From: a bacterium
Lineage (GTDB): Bacteria; Cyanobacteriota; Vampirovibrionia; Gastranaerophilales; Gastranaerophilaceae
Length of the DNA stretch: 47,355 bases
Assembly: GCA_017433195.1 (NCBI GenBank)
Contig: JAFRHR010000042.1
Span: forward strand, 1 to 47,355
Direction: 5' to 3'
Shown: positions 15,050 to 23,919 of the stretch, piece by piece
Position numbering within the stretch: position 1 is the stretch's first letter
Layout of the letters: each line of letters starts with the position of its first letter
Program-made: the position numbers and the translations under genes
The notes under the pieces: generated by a model
The model's input: only the letters and a program-made list of their open reading frames with translations
Databases searched by the model: none
Told to the model about the DNA's origin: nothing

Positions 15050-17590
15050 TTAAACCTGTATTTCTCTCATATCTTCGTCAAAAAATCTGAGCCGTTTTAT
15101 GTCATATAAAGCATCTTTATCAATCAGTTTCATTAAGTCATCTGCCCGCAGCGGCTTAATTTCAGATCCTTGACCGGTCTTTAAAACTATGAATAAACAA
15201 TTATCCTCAAATCGGTACGATTTTATAGCGGATTTAATGTTTATTGTATTTTCTAAACCTTTTTTGTTTTTCTTCGTCAATAAAATTTCTGACTCCGATA
15301 AAACTTTGTCTACATTATACTTGAAGTTTTCACTTTTGTAAAGTTTTTGGGGTAAAACACCATCAGTGAAAGGTTTTTCGTCAAGTTTACCCCCAAATTG
15401 TTTTATCCTGTATTCAGCCCAGCAAGCAGTTAAATCAATAGAATTATCCTTTCGGCTTATCTCTTTTACGCCTTTTACTTCTGCCTCTTTTGGCAAAACT
15501 CTCTCTAATTCCTGTTTTATAAATTCAGGTGTTTCGTGTTTTGAAAGTTCAATATCGATTAATTCTCCGTCACTTTCCATAAATAAAGGAAGCGCAATTC
15601 CCATTGAAACTTTCATAAGCGGATTAAATCCCTGAGAAAAAGCGACTTTTAAATCAGTTCTTGTCAGTGCTTTGAAAAACGTATTTTGCCAATCCAAATG
15701 AGAGAAGTATCTCAAAATTCCGTACTTAGTAATTTTTAATCTGTATCTGAATACTTCCTGCTGAATATTTTGACTTTCATCTGCTAATTTCGGAACCGCA
15801 CTTGTTGTATAAGGCTTTGCCAGTTGTTTTTTCCCGAGATTTTTACAAACCCCGCAGTTTACACATTTATCTTCACAAGTCAGCTGAACAGGAGATGTCT
15901 CTGTCTGCTCATACGCCTTTAAATACTCAGATTTAAACCAATCACGCTCAATTCCGACACTTATAAAATTCCACGGCAATTCCTTTTCGACATCGAGTGT
16001 CTTTTCTGCCTCTTGTTTTAAAGATATTCCGCATTCTTCAGCAGTTTTTTCCCATATCCCCTGATTAAAGTATTCTCCCCAGGCATCAAGATAACAACCT
16101 TTTTTATAGAGTTCCTCTATATATTTACATAAATTTTTATCACCCCTTGTCAAAACCGTTTCAATCATTGAAACAATTTGGTCGTGATAATTTATCTTTA
16201 CACCTTTTAAGTTTTTTATTTTATCTTTAAGCCTGTAAATATGTTCTGTTACTTCTTCTACGCTCATTTGAGGAGCCCACTGGAACGGAGTAAACGGTTT
16301 CGGAACAAAGACCGAAAGCGTACAGGTTATATCAAAACTGTGCTTTAAGCCCTTTTCCTGCTTCATAAGTTTTGAACGGTATTTTATTTTTGAAAGCAAA
16401 TCAGCAATTGCATCCATATCTTCCAAAGTTTCCGTAGGGAGTCCTGTCATAAAATAAAGTTTAACCCTTGACCATCCGTTTGCATAAACGGTTAAGCAGG
16501 TGTTTATAATCTGATCTTCTGTCAGATTTTTCTTTATAACATTTCTGAGCCTTTGGCTTCCCGCCTCAGGAGCAAGTGTAATCGTTGCCTTTCTGACATT
16601 CTGTACCAAATCGGCAAGTTCTAAATCAAACCCGTCAATTCTTTGGCTCGGAAGTGATACGGATATTTTTTTGTCATTAAATTCAACTGACAACTCTTTT
16701 ATAACTTCTTTTATATTTGTGTAATCGTTTGAAGAAAGCGACAATAGTGAATACTCATCATATCCCGTGCTTCTTACGAGTTCTTTTGTAATTTTTATAA
16801 CATCTTCCGCAGAACGTTCTCTTATCGGCAAATTCGTATGACCTGCCTGACAAAAACGGCACATATGACCGCAGCCACGCCTTATTTCAACTATTGCACG
16901 GTCGTGAATAGCACTTGAATAAGAAATAGGGTAAGATTTTAATGCCGTTTCGTATTTTAACTCAGCAACTCTCTTTTTTACGTTTTTAGGAAATGAAGAA
17001 ACCCAAACGCCTTCGATTTCAGACAGCGCTTTTAGTTTTTCTTCTCTTGTTTTATTTTTTAATCTTAAAAGAACATCACAAATTTCAACAACGGTATCCT
17101 CGCCGTCACCTATCATAAAGCAATCAATAAATTCAGACATCGGAAGAGGATTATAAACACAAGGCCCGCCTGCAATAATTATAGGATCGTTATCTTTCCT
17201 TTGGGAATTTTTATAAGGGATATTTCCCATTTCCAAAAGTTTTAAAACCGAAGGATATGCAAGTTCATATTGCAGTGAAAATCCTATTGCATCAAAATCT
17301 TTAACTGCACGTTTACTTTCTACCGCATATAAAGGTTCGGGTTTAAAATCAGGTTCGGGAGCATAAACTCTGTCCGACATACAGTCTTTTAAACTGTTAA
17401 TTCTGTCATAAAGTATTCTCAAACCTATATTGCTTATTCCGATTTCGTACTTATCCGGGAAAGCCACTGCAAATCTGACTTTTGCACAGTCAAAATCTTT
17501 ATTTTGGGATAAAAATTCTCCGCCTACATACTGATATGGTTTTGTGCAGCAATAAAGCGCTTTATGGTAATTATTAAAAAAATTATTCAT
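15050..17590 (-). CDS. Radical SAM protein fused to a DUF2344 domain (TIGR03960 plus TIGR03936)
   Basis: An 846-residue fusion. The N-terminal part looks like a B12-binding-type Rossmann region ('DAIGFSLQYELAYPSVL', 'IIAGGPCVYNP'), followed by a radical SAM core with CxxxCxxC in 'RGCGHMCRFCQAG' near residue 240, and a 'PEAGSQRLR' segment. A small cysteine cluster 'CEDKCVNCGVCKNLG' (about 566-580) links to the C-terminal DUF2344 domain ('FRYRLKITKYGILRYFSHLDW'). The fusion is common in Cyanobacteria and Firmicutes and often lies next to rne, as here. The reaction is not established; a role in RNA modification is inference from the neighbour. It begins three bases after the upstream small gene. 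Confidence 0.9.
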   Translation of the reverse strand: MNNFFNNYHKALYCCTKPYQYVGGEFLSQNKDFDCAKVRFAVAFPDKYEIGISNIGLRILYDRINSLKDCMSDRVYAPEPDFKPEPLYAVESKRAVKDFDAIGFSLQYELAYPSVLKLLEMGNIPYKNSQRKDNDPIIIAGGPCVYNPLPMSEFIDCFMIGDGEDTVVEICDVLLRLKNKTREEKLKALSEIEGVWVSSFPKNVKKRVAELKYETALKSYPISYSSAIHDRAIVEIRRGCGHMCRFCQAGHTNLPIRERSAEDVIKITKELVRSTGYDEYSLLSLSSNDYTNIKEVIKELSVEFNDKKISVSLPSQRIDGFDLELADLVQNVRKATITLAPEAGSQRLRNVIKKNLTEDQIINTCLTVYANGWSRVKLYFMTGLPTETLEDMDAIADLLSKIKYRSKLMKQEKGLKHSFDITCTLSVFVPKPFTPFQWAPQMSVEEVTEHIYRLKDKIKNLKGVKINYHDQIVSMIETVLTRGDKNLCKYIEELYKKGCYLDAWGEYFNQGIWEKTAEECGISLKQEAEKTLDVEKELPWNFISVGIERDWFKSEYLKAYEQTETSPVQLTCEDKCVNCGVCKNLGKKQLAKPYTTSAVPKLADESQNIQQEVFRYRLKITKYGILRYFSHLDWQNTFFKALTRTDLKVAFSQGFNPLMKVSMGIALPLFMESDGELIDIELSKHETPEFIKQELERVLPKEAEVKGVKEISRKDNSIDLTACWAEYRIKQFGGKLDEKPFTDGVLPQKLYKSENFKYNVDKVLSESEILLTKKNKKGLENTINIKSAIKSYRFEDNCLFIVLKTGQGSEIKPLRADDLMKLIDKDALYDIKRLRFFDEDMREIQV

Positions 17591-17592
17591 AT

Positions 17593-17937
17593 TTATGCTA
17601 AATCTTCCGGAAAATACTTGTCAATTTCTATTATCACGCCGTTTAAAGTATTATTTTCAAAGGCTTTCATAAATCTTGGAAGGTCTTCATTTTTAATATC
17701 ATAGTTATAAAGAACTGTTTCTCCGTCCATCTCTCTCATAACCCTTACGATATAATGGCAGGAATCTGCATATTCGAGTAAATTCTCTTTTACGAATTTC
17801 TTTCCGTTCTTGTCACGTTTAATTTTTACATAATTAAAACCTGCAAAAAACTTTATTTTTTCTTCATCAACAGGTGGCAAATCATTGTTATGACGAGAAA
17901 AAATATTTATAACCTTTTTATCAAATTCTTCTTCCAT
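17593..17937 (-). CDS. Hypothetical protein, 114 residues, first gene of the rne operon
   Basis: Not recognised. Small soluble alpha/beta protein with a regular charged pattern ('FFAGFNYVKIKRDKNGKKF', 'HYIVRVMREMDGETVLYNYDI'). No signal peptide or membrane helix. It is two bases from the radical SAM gene and clearly cotranscribed with it. Confidence 0.6.
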   Translation of the reverse strand: MEEEFDKKVINIFSRHNNDLPPVDEEKIKFFAGFNYVKIKRDKNGKKFVKENLLEYADSCHYIVRVMREMDGETVLYNYDIKNEDLPRFMKAFENNTLNGVIIEIDKYFPEDLA

Positions 17938-18065
17938 TTATACCCCTAAAATAAGATTTCCCTATTAATAATTAAACTATACAAAAATCATGTTTTGCAA
18001 GTTAGTATAAAAAAATTTACATCATTTTATACAAAAAATACTTTAATCGATTAACTAATCAAGTA

Positions 18066-20312
18066 CTACACGTACATTTTAAAAGTACTTTTTATGTTAT
18101 CACTTATTATATTTTTCAAACTGTCAAGCTCTGCATTTATTGCATTTTGCTGAGTTTCCAGATTTGCCATTTCTCTGTCAATTTTTTCTTCTTTTAACGT
18201 TACAAGACTAAGTTGGCTTTCATACTTAGAATGAGCTTCATCTACAACATCGTCATTTGCAACTTCAAAAATACGTCTTGAATTACTTGCAATATCACCA
18301 TCTATTAACCATTTACCATTTGTTAAAGACGCATCTAAATAACTCTTGTCATTTACTTTGTCACTTCCCATCCAGCCATTTGCCAAACATTCTTTTACAA
18401 GTTTTTTATAAAATTCAAATTTGTTTAACTCGTCAGCAGTTAACTGAGAAGTTATATCATGCTCAGATGCTGCAGAACTTACTGCTGAGGTTTGACTGAA
18501 CAAATACTCTCTTTTATTATAATTTACTACGCCTTTATCGTAGAAAAATCCGTCAGAATAATCAAGATCCTGCTGTGCGGCTTTCCATCCATGATTATCA
18601 TCTTCAGCACTTGCCAAATCATAATGACGTTCGTTAACAAGTTTAAACATTGCGTATGCCTTGTCAATGTACTCGTTAAATTTATTTGAACTTTCTGTCG
18701 TCATAGCCTCTTCAAGCCATGCATTAATATTTGCAAGACATATCAAATCTGATGCACCGGCTTCTGTAACACCATTCATAAAACTTTTTATATAATTTCT
18801 AATATCATCTATTATATCTTTGTTGTCATTAGCATTCCATGAATCAGGATTCTGGAAAGCACCTTGATGATCAGGATCCGTTATATTATCAAGTTTTGAA
18901 TCTAACATATTCAAATTTGAATATATTGAATACATAGAAGGAACACTCATTTCCCCTGCTTCATAAATACTCATCTTCATTTTATTCGCATAATTAGCAG
19001 GATAGAAAGAGTCTTGCAATGCTTCTCCCTGCTCTCCGATATTATATATTTCATCTTGATGAGATAAACCTTCATCAAGTTTTATAGACAGATAATACAT
19101 TGCAACATCCATTAAATTTGCAACAGAAATAAAACGATAATACTGCTGAGTGGAAGCATCCTTTTCCTCGAGCGGAATACCGTCCGGTTTATTATCCTTA
19201 TAGTTTGTTTTTGCAACTTTTATGATTGAAACTGTAGCATTTGCCTGAGGAACTGCAGCCTGTTCCATTGATAAAGAATCCTTAGACGATTTAAATTGAA
19301 TAGGGTCATCCAGATTATCGCTATAATAAACGACATAATCATTACCGTCAGAATCTTCTTCCAATTTATAATCTAAAACCGTATCAACATTTGAAACTCC
19401 GTTATATACTTGCGATACCCCATTTTCATCCTCAGCCAAAACAACTTTCATAACAGAATTTAAAACTTTCGTCTTTAATTCGTTTAATTCGGTTTGAGTC
19501 ATATTGGATACTGAGTCCAAATTTGCAATAGGTTTATACTTAAGCAAACTGTCTACAAAACTTTCCACTATGGCCTGTGTGTTATTATTTCCTGCAGGAT
19601 TTAATTGAACAACTGCGTTTGAATCATAAGCAGATTTCCATAGTGTTTCCGAATTAAAATAATTAAACTTATCACCATTTCCATAAAGATACATCTTGCC
19701 TGTTGTATGACTTGCTGCATCCGCCCCTACATTAGCAGTAAAGCCATCGAGCAGTGTATCGGCATTTACATAATCCAAATGAGCATAACTTTTTTCTACA
19801 TTTTTAATCGGAGTATATTTCATTTTATATCTGTTAAAATTCTGAACTCCTATCATATCCTCTATAATATAAAATTCCATATCCTGATTCAGGCTCAAAG
19901 AACCCGGAATATAATTATTAGGATCATTTACTCCACCCAATTTCACTATTTTTCCCATATGCGTAACCATATTTGGATTTTGAACATCGTTCATAGATGT
20001 ACTTGTTGTATCTGTTACCGAATCCAAAACAATTTTTCCTGAATTTCTGTCAGATAATACGTACGGACTGTAGCTATTAGCAACACTCGGGGTCATTAAA
20101 TTAGCATAAGTAATGTCTGTGTAATCATTATTAATAGTGTCGTACCACTGTAATTTTTTTGAAGCAAAAGAAGCATTGTATTCATTAGCAAGTTTTGTCA
20201 TTTGACGGTTTAACATTCTTTTTTGCGTTGAAAGGTTTCCAAGACGAAGTCCTATCGTAGACTTTCTGTCCTGTAAAGTTAATAATCTTACCTGTGACGC
20301 CGACATTCCCAT
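18066..20312 (-). CDS. Large unknown protein with helical ends and a variable middle, 748 residues
   Basis: Not assigned to a named family. Residues 1-60 form a long helix beginning 'MGMSASQVRLLTLQDRK'. Residues 690-748 form a heptad-like coiled coil ('LKEEKIDREMANLETQQN', 'AELDSLKNIISDNIKSTFK') ending in hydrophobic-aromatic residues. The middle 600 residues are rich in Asn, Asp, Ser, Thr and Tyr with no obvious repeats and almost no Cys. There is no signal peptide. Conserved helices at both ends around a variable core is the layout of flagellin, hook-associated and other self-assembling surface proteins, but it lacks flagellin motifs, so that is an analogy only. It is monocistronic, with AAGGA about 13 bases before the ATG. 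Confidence 0.65.
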   Translation of the reverse strand: MGMSASQVRLLTLQDRKSTIGLRLGNLSTQKRMLNRQMTKLANEYNASFASKKLQWYDTINNDYTDITYANLMTPSVANSYSPYVLSDRNSGKIVLDSVTDTTSTSMNDVQNPNMVTHMGKIVKLGGVNDPNNYIPGSLSLNQDMEFYIIEDMIGVQNFNRYKMKYTPIKNVEKSYAHLDYVNADTLLDGFTANVGADAASHTTGKMYLYGNGDKFNYFNSETLWKSAYDSNAVVQLNPAGNNNTQAIVESFVDSLLKYKPIANLDSVSNMTQTELNELKTKVLNSVMKVVLAEDENGVSQVYNGVSNVDTVLDYKLEEDSDGNDYVVYYSDNLDDPIQFKSSKDSLSMEQAAVPQANATVSIIKVAKTNYKDNKPDGIPLEEKDASTQQYYRFISVANLMDVAMYYLSIKLDEGLSHQDEIYNIGEQGEALQDSFYPANYANKMKMSIYEAGEMSVPSMYSIYSNLNMLDSKLDNITDPDHQGAFQNPDSWNANDNKDIIDDIRNYIKSFMNGVTEAGASDLICLANINAWLEEAMTTESSNKFNEYIDKAYAMFKLVNERHYDLASAEDDNHGWKAAQQDLDYSDGFFYDKGVVNYNKREYLFSQTSAVSSAASEHDITSQLTADELNKFEFYKKLVKECLANGWMGSDKVNDKSYLDASLTNGKWLIDGDIASNSRRIFEVANDDVVDEAHSKYESQLSLVTLKEEKIDREMANLETQQNAINAELDSLKNIISDNIKSTFKMYV

Positions 20313-20375
20313 TGGTTATATAATTTCCTTTATTTTCTCATGACAAAATACTTTGCTACATCATGTTTTTACGGC

Positions 20376-20488
20376 GTTTTTTATAAAAAACTTTAGAAGA
20401 AATAACGATAATTTTACAAAAGTTAATATAATTATTTCGGAAAAATTTTATATGAAAGAAATGATTTTTTAATATAAAATATCGTTAT
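20376..20488. promoter_or_regulatory. Divergent control region with two inverted repeats
   Basis: The gap 20313-20486 separates two divergent genes. It holds a perfect 16-bp palindrome GTTTTTTATAAAAAAC (20376-20391) and a 9-bp inverted repeat ATAACGATA (20402-20410)/TATCGTTAT (20480-20488) that spans a possible -10 (TATAAA, 20473-20478) and covers the ATG at 20487. Either could be a regulator site; AT-rich palindromes also arise by chance. Confidence 0.3.
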
Positions 20489-20900
20489 GCTTAAACATCT
20501 TTTTCAGTATATAAAATTCAAAATAATGCAATTTAAAACATCAAAATATATTTTGAGCGGAAAATGTAAAAAATGCGGGAATTGCTGCAGAAGTATTATT
20601 TTCAGAAATGGTGATAATTCCTGGATTAGAACGGAAGAAGAATTTTTTGAACTCTCAAAGAAAGACAAACACCTGAATAATTTTATTATCAGCGGAGAGG
20701 ATGAGCAGGGACGTTTGCTGTTTACCTGCAGATATCTGGGGGACAATAACCTTTGCAAAGTCCACTTTATACGATCTTTCTACTGCAGAATGTACCCGTT
20801 TACAAAATCCGGAATTTTTACAAAAACATTGTTTATTCCTGAAGATTGCGGATACACTTTAGAGGTTGATAAGCCTTTCAAAGACTACCTTAAGGGCTGA
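20487..20900 (+). CDS. YkgJ-type cysteine-cluster protein
   Basis: Small metal-binding protein of the YkgJ/CxxCxxCC family, probably holding zinc or an iron-sulfur cluster. The CxxCxxCC motif is at residues 27-34 ('CKKCGNCC'), followed by 'FTCRYLGDNNLCKVHFIRSFYCRMYPF', split here into the two later Cys groups typical of the family. The role is unknown. No Shine-Dalgarno is seen before the ATG at 20487; an in-frame ATG at 20526 is an alternative start that keeps the whole motif. Confidence 0.75.
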   Translation: MLKHLFQYIKFKIMQFKTSKYILSGKCKKCGNCCRSIIFRNGDNSWIRTEEEFFELSKKDKHLNNFIISGEDEQGRLLFTCRYLGDNNLCKVHFIRSFYCRMYPFTKSGIFTKTLFIPEDCGYTLEVDKPFKDYLKG

Positions 20901-20985
20901 GTACTTTACATAAGTTAACTTTTTGTGAAATGTAAATTTATTTTTTATATAATATACAGAGTATCGTTAGATTAATGAGGGCATT

Positions 20986-21627
20986 ATGACAAACAGTAAG
21001 TTAAACAGCGAAGTTGGGAAGAAAATAGTTGAAGCATTAAAACAGCAATCAAGCGAAGATGATATACTTATGGATCAGGCTGAAGTAGATTTTGAAGAAA
21101 CAACGGAACCAAATGAATTTATAGATGATGCAATTCCTGAAGTTTCTGATAATTCAAATTCAACAATGACAGCAGAAGATTTTTTAGGTGAAAATTTTCC
21201 TGAAGAAAAACCTGTACAGAATTTTAATGAAGAAAGCACTATAGATACGGCATTCAGTGATGATGCTTTTGAAGCATTTAACCAGAAAGCTGAAGCAGTT
21301 GAAGTTTCAGGCGCAGGTTTTGAAATGCCAAACAATATAGCAGTGTTAAAGAAGTTAATTTCACAATTACCGAGCGGGGTTACTAGACATACGGGAGCAC
21401 AGATTATTAAACAAACAATGGAAGCGCTTGGAATTTCTATGAAAAGCGTTCTGACTGAAGCACAACAGGTTCAGGAAAGTTTAAAAGTTTCCGCAAAAGA
21501 ATGTCAGACGACAATTCAGGAATACAAAAAGCAGATTGTTGCACTTGAAAAGCAATCCCAAACCTACCAAAAACAATATGGGGCGTTAAATGATCTTATA
21601 AGCTTGTTTATTCAGACAACCAAGTAA
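20986..21627 (+). CDS. Hypothetical protein with acidic N terminus and C-terminal coiled coil, 213 residues
   Basis: Not recognised. Residues 1-110 are acidic and probably disordered ('DILMDQAEVDFEETTEPNEF'); 115-213 are helical ('NIAVLKKLISQLPSGVTRH', then a long coiled coil with 'QVQESLKVSAKECQTTIQEY'). No export signal. GAGGG precedes the start, and TATAAT at 20948-20953 is a likely -10 with a poor -35. It may be cotranscribed with def, 40 bases downstream. A scaffold or division-type partner protein is possible, but that is a guess from shape only. Confidence 0.6.
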   Translation: MTNSKLNSEVGKKIVEALKQQSSEDDILMDQAEVDFEETTEPNEFIDDAIPEVSDNSNSTMTAEDFLGENFPEEKPVQNFNEESTIDTAFSDDAFEAFNQKAEAVEVSGAGFEMPNNIAVLKKLISQLPSGVTRHTGAQIIKQTMEALGISMKSVLTEAQQVQESLKVSAKECQTTIQEYKKQIVALEKQSQTYQKQYGALNDLISLFIQTTK

Positions 21628-21667
21628 GATTTATTGTTTTTGTCTTAATTTAACCTGAGAGGTATTT

Positions 21668-22231
21668 ATGGCTATAAAAAAGTTAGTTTTTTATGGTGAA
21701 AAGTCTTTAAGAGAACCGTCAAAAGAGGTTCATAAAGTTTCACAAAAAATAAAAACACTTGTACAGGATTTACTCGACACAATGTACGCCGAAAATGGCG
21801 TAGGTCTTGCGGCTCCGCAAATTGGGGAACAATACAGGGTGTTTGTTATTGATGTTTCATCAGGGAACGAACCTTTAAATCCAATGGTTTTTATAAACCC
21901 GAAAATAATTAAAAAATCCGGTGCTGTTGTCAGTCACGAAGGATGTTTAAGTTTTCCGGAAGCCTATACTGACGTAAAAAGATATGCAAATGTACTTGTA
22001 AAAGCGCTTGATATTCACGGAAAGCCTTTTGTCCTTGAAGGAAAAGACGGAACACTTCTTGCAAGAGCTATTCAGCACGAATATGACCATCTTGACGGAG
22101 TTTTGTTTATAGATCATTCAATTAACAGATTTGATGCGGATAAGGCACTCAAAGAACATAATCTTCCTCCTGTTGAAATAGAAAAATTACTCAATGAGCC
22201 TGATTTGGATGAGGCTTTGGCGAATGATTAG
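21668..22231 (+). CDS. def: Peptide deformylase
   Basis: Removes the formyl group from new proteins. All three metal-site motifs are present: 'GVGLAAPQIG' (motif 1), 'HEGCLSFP' (motif 2, Cys ligand), 'QHEYDHLDG' (motif 3, two His and catalytic Glu). At 187 residues it is a normal form with a short C-terminal helix. GAGAGGT precedes the ATG. Its stop overlaps the fmt start by eight bases. Confidence 0.97.
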   Translation: MAIKKLVFYGEKSLREPSKEVHKVSQKIKTLVQDLLDTMYAENGVGLAAPQIGEQYRVFVIDVSSGNEPLNPMVFINPKIIKKSGAVVSHEGCLSFPEAYTDVKRYANVLVKALDIHGKPFVLEGKDGTLLARAIQHEYDHLDGVLFIDHSINRFDADKALKEHNLPPVEIEKLLNEPDLDEALAND

Positions 22232-23150
22232 AATCGCATTTTTTGCAACTCCTGATATTGCATTAAAATCTTTGGATTATCTGTTTAACCAAAAAGATAT
22301 TGAGGTTTGTGCCGTAGTTACACAGCCCGACAGGCCGTCAGGCAGAGGACACAAAATTGTATGTTCCCCCATAAAAAACTTCGCAACCGAACACAATATA
22401 AAAGTTTTACAGCCGGAATCGATTAAAAAATCAAAAGAAACAATTGACGAATTAAAATCATTAAATCTCGATTTCTTTGTAACTTTTGCTTTCGGACAAA
22501 TTTTAAGTCAGGAAGTTTTGGATATACCAAAATTTGCGACAATTAACCTTCACGCATCATTGTTACCAAAATACAGAGGTGCAAACCCGATTCAGAGAGC
22601 CTTAATTAACGGGGACAAAGAAACAGGTATTTGCACAATGATTACAGAATTAGGTATGGATTGCGGAAATATCTGTAAAAAAGATGTTATAAAAATTAAT
22701 GACTCAACAAATTTTGAAAACTTACACGATGAGATTTCAGTAAAATCGCCTGAATTAATTTATGAAACTCTGACAGAAATGTATAACGGAACACTTACAT
22801 CAACTCCGCAAAATCACGATGAAGCAACTTTTGCACCCAAATTATCAAAAGAAGAATGTTTGATTGATTGGCACAAAACAAGCCGTGAGATACACAACCT
22901 TGTCAGAGGAATTTATAAAAGCCCGAGCGCTTATTTTGTGTACGACAACAAGCAGATAAAAGTTTTAGAAACAAAAATATGCGACTGTAAAGGCAATTGT
23001 GAATGCGGAAACATAGTTTGCTGCGACAAAGAAGGTGTTGAAATAAAGACTTCGGACGGGGCAATAAAACTTATAAAAGTAAAACCTGAAGGAAAAAATG
23101 AAATTTTTGCAAGAGATTGGTATAATGGTTTAAAAGGGAGGCAGATATGA
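22224..23150 (+). CDS. fmt: Methionyl-tRNA formyltransferase
   Basis: Formylates initiator Met-tRNA using 10-formyl-tetrahydrofolate. Rossmann start 'IRIAFFATPDIALKSL', 'VVTQPDRPSGRG', and the catalytic 'NLHASLLPKYRGANPIQRALINGD' are intact, with the C-terminal OB-like domain following. The start is the ATG inside the end of def, giving 308 residues; a longer frame from 22194 is just def read out of phase. A Cys-rich insertion 'CDCKGNCECGNIVCC' (about 253-267) in the C-terminal domain is unusual and could bind metal. Its end overlaps aroH by four bases (ATGA). Confidence 0.95.
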   Translation: MIRIAFFATPDIALKSLDYLFNQKDIEVCAVVTQPDRPSGRGHKIVCSPIKNFATEHNIKVLQPESIKKSKETIDELKSLNLDFFVTFAFGQILSQEVLDIPKFATINLHASLLPKYRGANPIQRALINGDKETGICTMITELGMDCGNICKKDVIKINDSTNFENLHDEISVKSPELIYETLTEMYNGTLTSTPQNHDEATFAPKLSKEECLIDWHKTSREIHNLVRGIYKSPSAYFVYDNKQIKVLETKICDCKGNCECGNIVCCDKEGVEIKTSDGAIKLIKVKPEGKNEIFARDWYNGLKGRQI

Positions 23151-23497
23151 TTACAAGAGGAATCAGAGGAGCAATAACAATTGAAAACAACACTCCTGAA
23201 GATATCGGAGCAGGAGTAATTGAACTGTTAACACAGATGCTTAAACAAAATCACATTGAAATTGACGATATTTCACACGTTATTTTTAGTATGACTCCTG
23301 ATTTGAATGCAGATTTTCCGGCAAAATATGCGAGAGTAAATTTAAGATGGGATGAAGTCCCTATGATGTGCTTCAATGAAGTAGATGTTCCGAACGGCTT
23401 AAGAAAATGTCTCAGAGTTCTTATTGTTGTGAACTGCGGCGAAAATTTTGAACCCGAATTTGTTTATCTAAAAGGTGCATCAGGTTTAAGAAAATGA
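23147..23497 (+). CDS. aroH: Chorismate mutase, AroH type
   Basis: Converts chorismate to prephenate for Phe/Tyr. Trimeric AroH fold, with 'TRGIRGAITIENNTPEDI', 'VIFSMTPDLNADFPAKYARV' and 'LRVLIVVN' carrying the active-site Arg and Glu typical of the Bacillus enzyme. 116 residues, complete. It overlaps fmt and the next gene by four bases each, so it is translationally coupled on both sides. Confidence 0.93.
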   Translation: MITRGIRGAITIENNTPEDIGAGVIELLTQMLKQNHIEIDDISHVIFSMTPDLNADFPAKYARVNLRWDEVPMMCFNEVDVPNGLRKCLRVLIVVNCGENFEPEFVYLKGASGLRK

Positions 23498-23874
23498 GAA
23501 TTTTAATTGTTGATGATGTTATGGGCTGGAGAACATTTCACGAAAACACATTAAGTGAATTGCTTCCCGACGCTGAATTTAATACTGCTGATTGTGCAAG
23601 AACTGCTTATGATATGGTTTATAACAACATAAACTCCCCCTATGATGTAATAATTACTGATTTACAGATGGAGGATGACTTCATGCCGGAATATGCAGGA
23701 GAATGGCTTGTTGAACAGGTAAAACTGCTTTCACAGTACAACAAGACCAAAATTGTAATAGTATCTGCAACCGGAAGTATCAGAGCAATTGCGGAAGATT
23801 TGCAGGTTGATTATATCCCGAAGAGAATTGCCGTTCAGACTGCAGACGCTTATAAAGAAGTACTAAATATTTAA
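23494..23874 (+). CDS. Stand-alone response-regulator receiver domain
   Basis: A 126-residue REC domain with no output domain. The acid pair Asp7-Asp8 is followed by phospho-acceptor Asp56 in 'VIITDLQM', Ser91 in 'IVIVSATG' and Lys110 in 'YIPKR', so it should be phosphorylatable. 'MGWRTFHENTL' differs from the common alpha-1. Single-domain regulators act as phosphate relays or bind targets directly. The overlap with aroH and position just ahead of dnaA are notable; a kinase lies across dnaA at 25310-26626 and might be a partner, which is inference. Confidence 0.85.
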   Translation: MRILIVDDVMGWRTFHENTLSELLPDAEFNTADCARTAYDMVYNNINSPYDVIITDLQMEDDFMPEYAGEWLVEQVKLLSQYNKTKIVIVSATGSIRAIAEDLQVDYIPKRIAVQTADAYKEVLNI

Positions 23875-23919
23875 TAACATTTTATTTACGGTGTAGTTTG
23901 TCCATAGTAAAATTTTTTT

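Noticed and set aside
18061-18090. Inverted repeat AAGTACT/AGTACTT at the end of the 748-residue gene as a terminator
   Set aside because: It overlaps the coding end, has a 16-base loop, low G+C and no T run on the right side of transcription.
23875-23919. Possible replication origin beside dnaA
   Set aside because: No cluster of TTATNCACA-like boxes, no dnaN, and only 45 bases of spacer.
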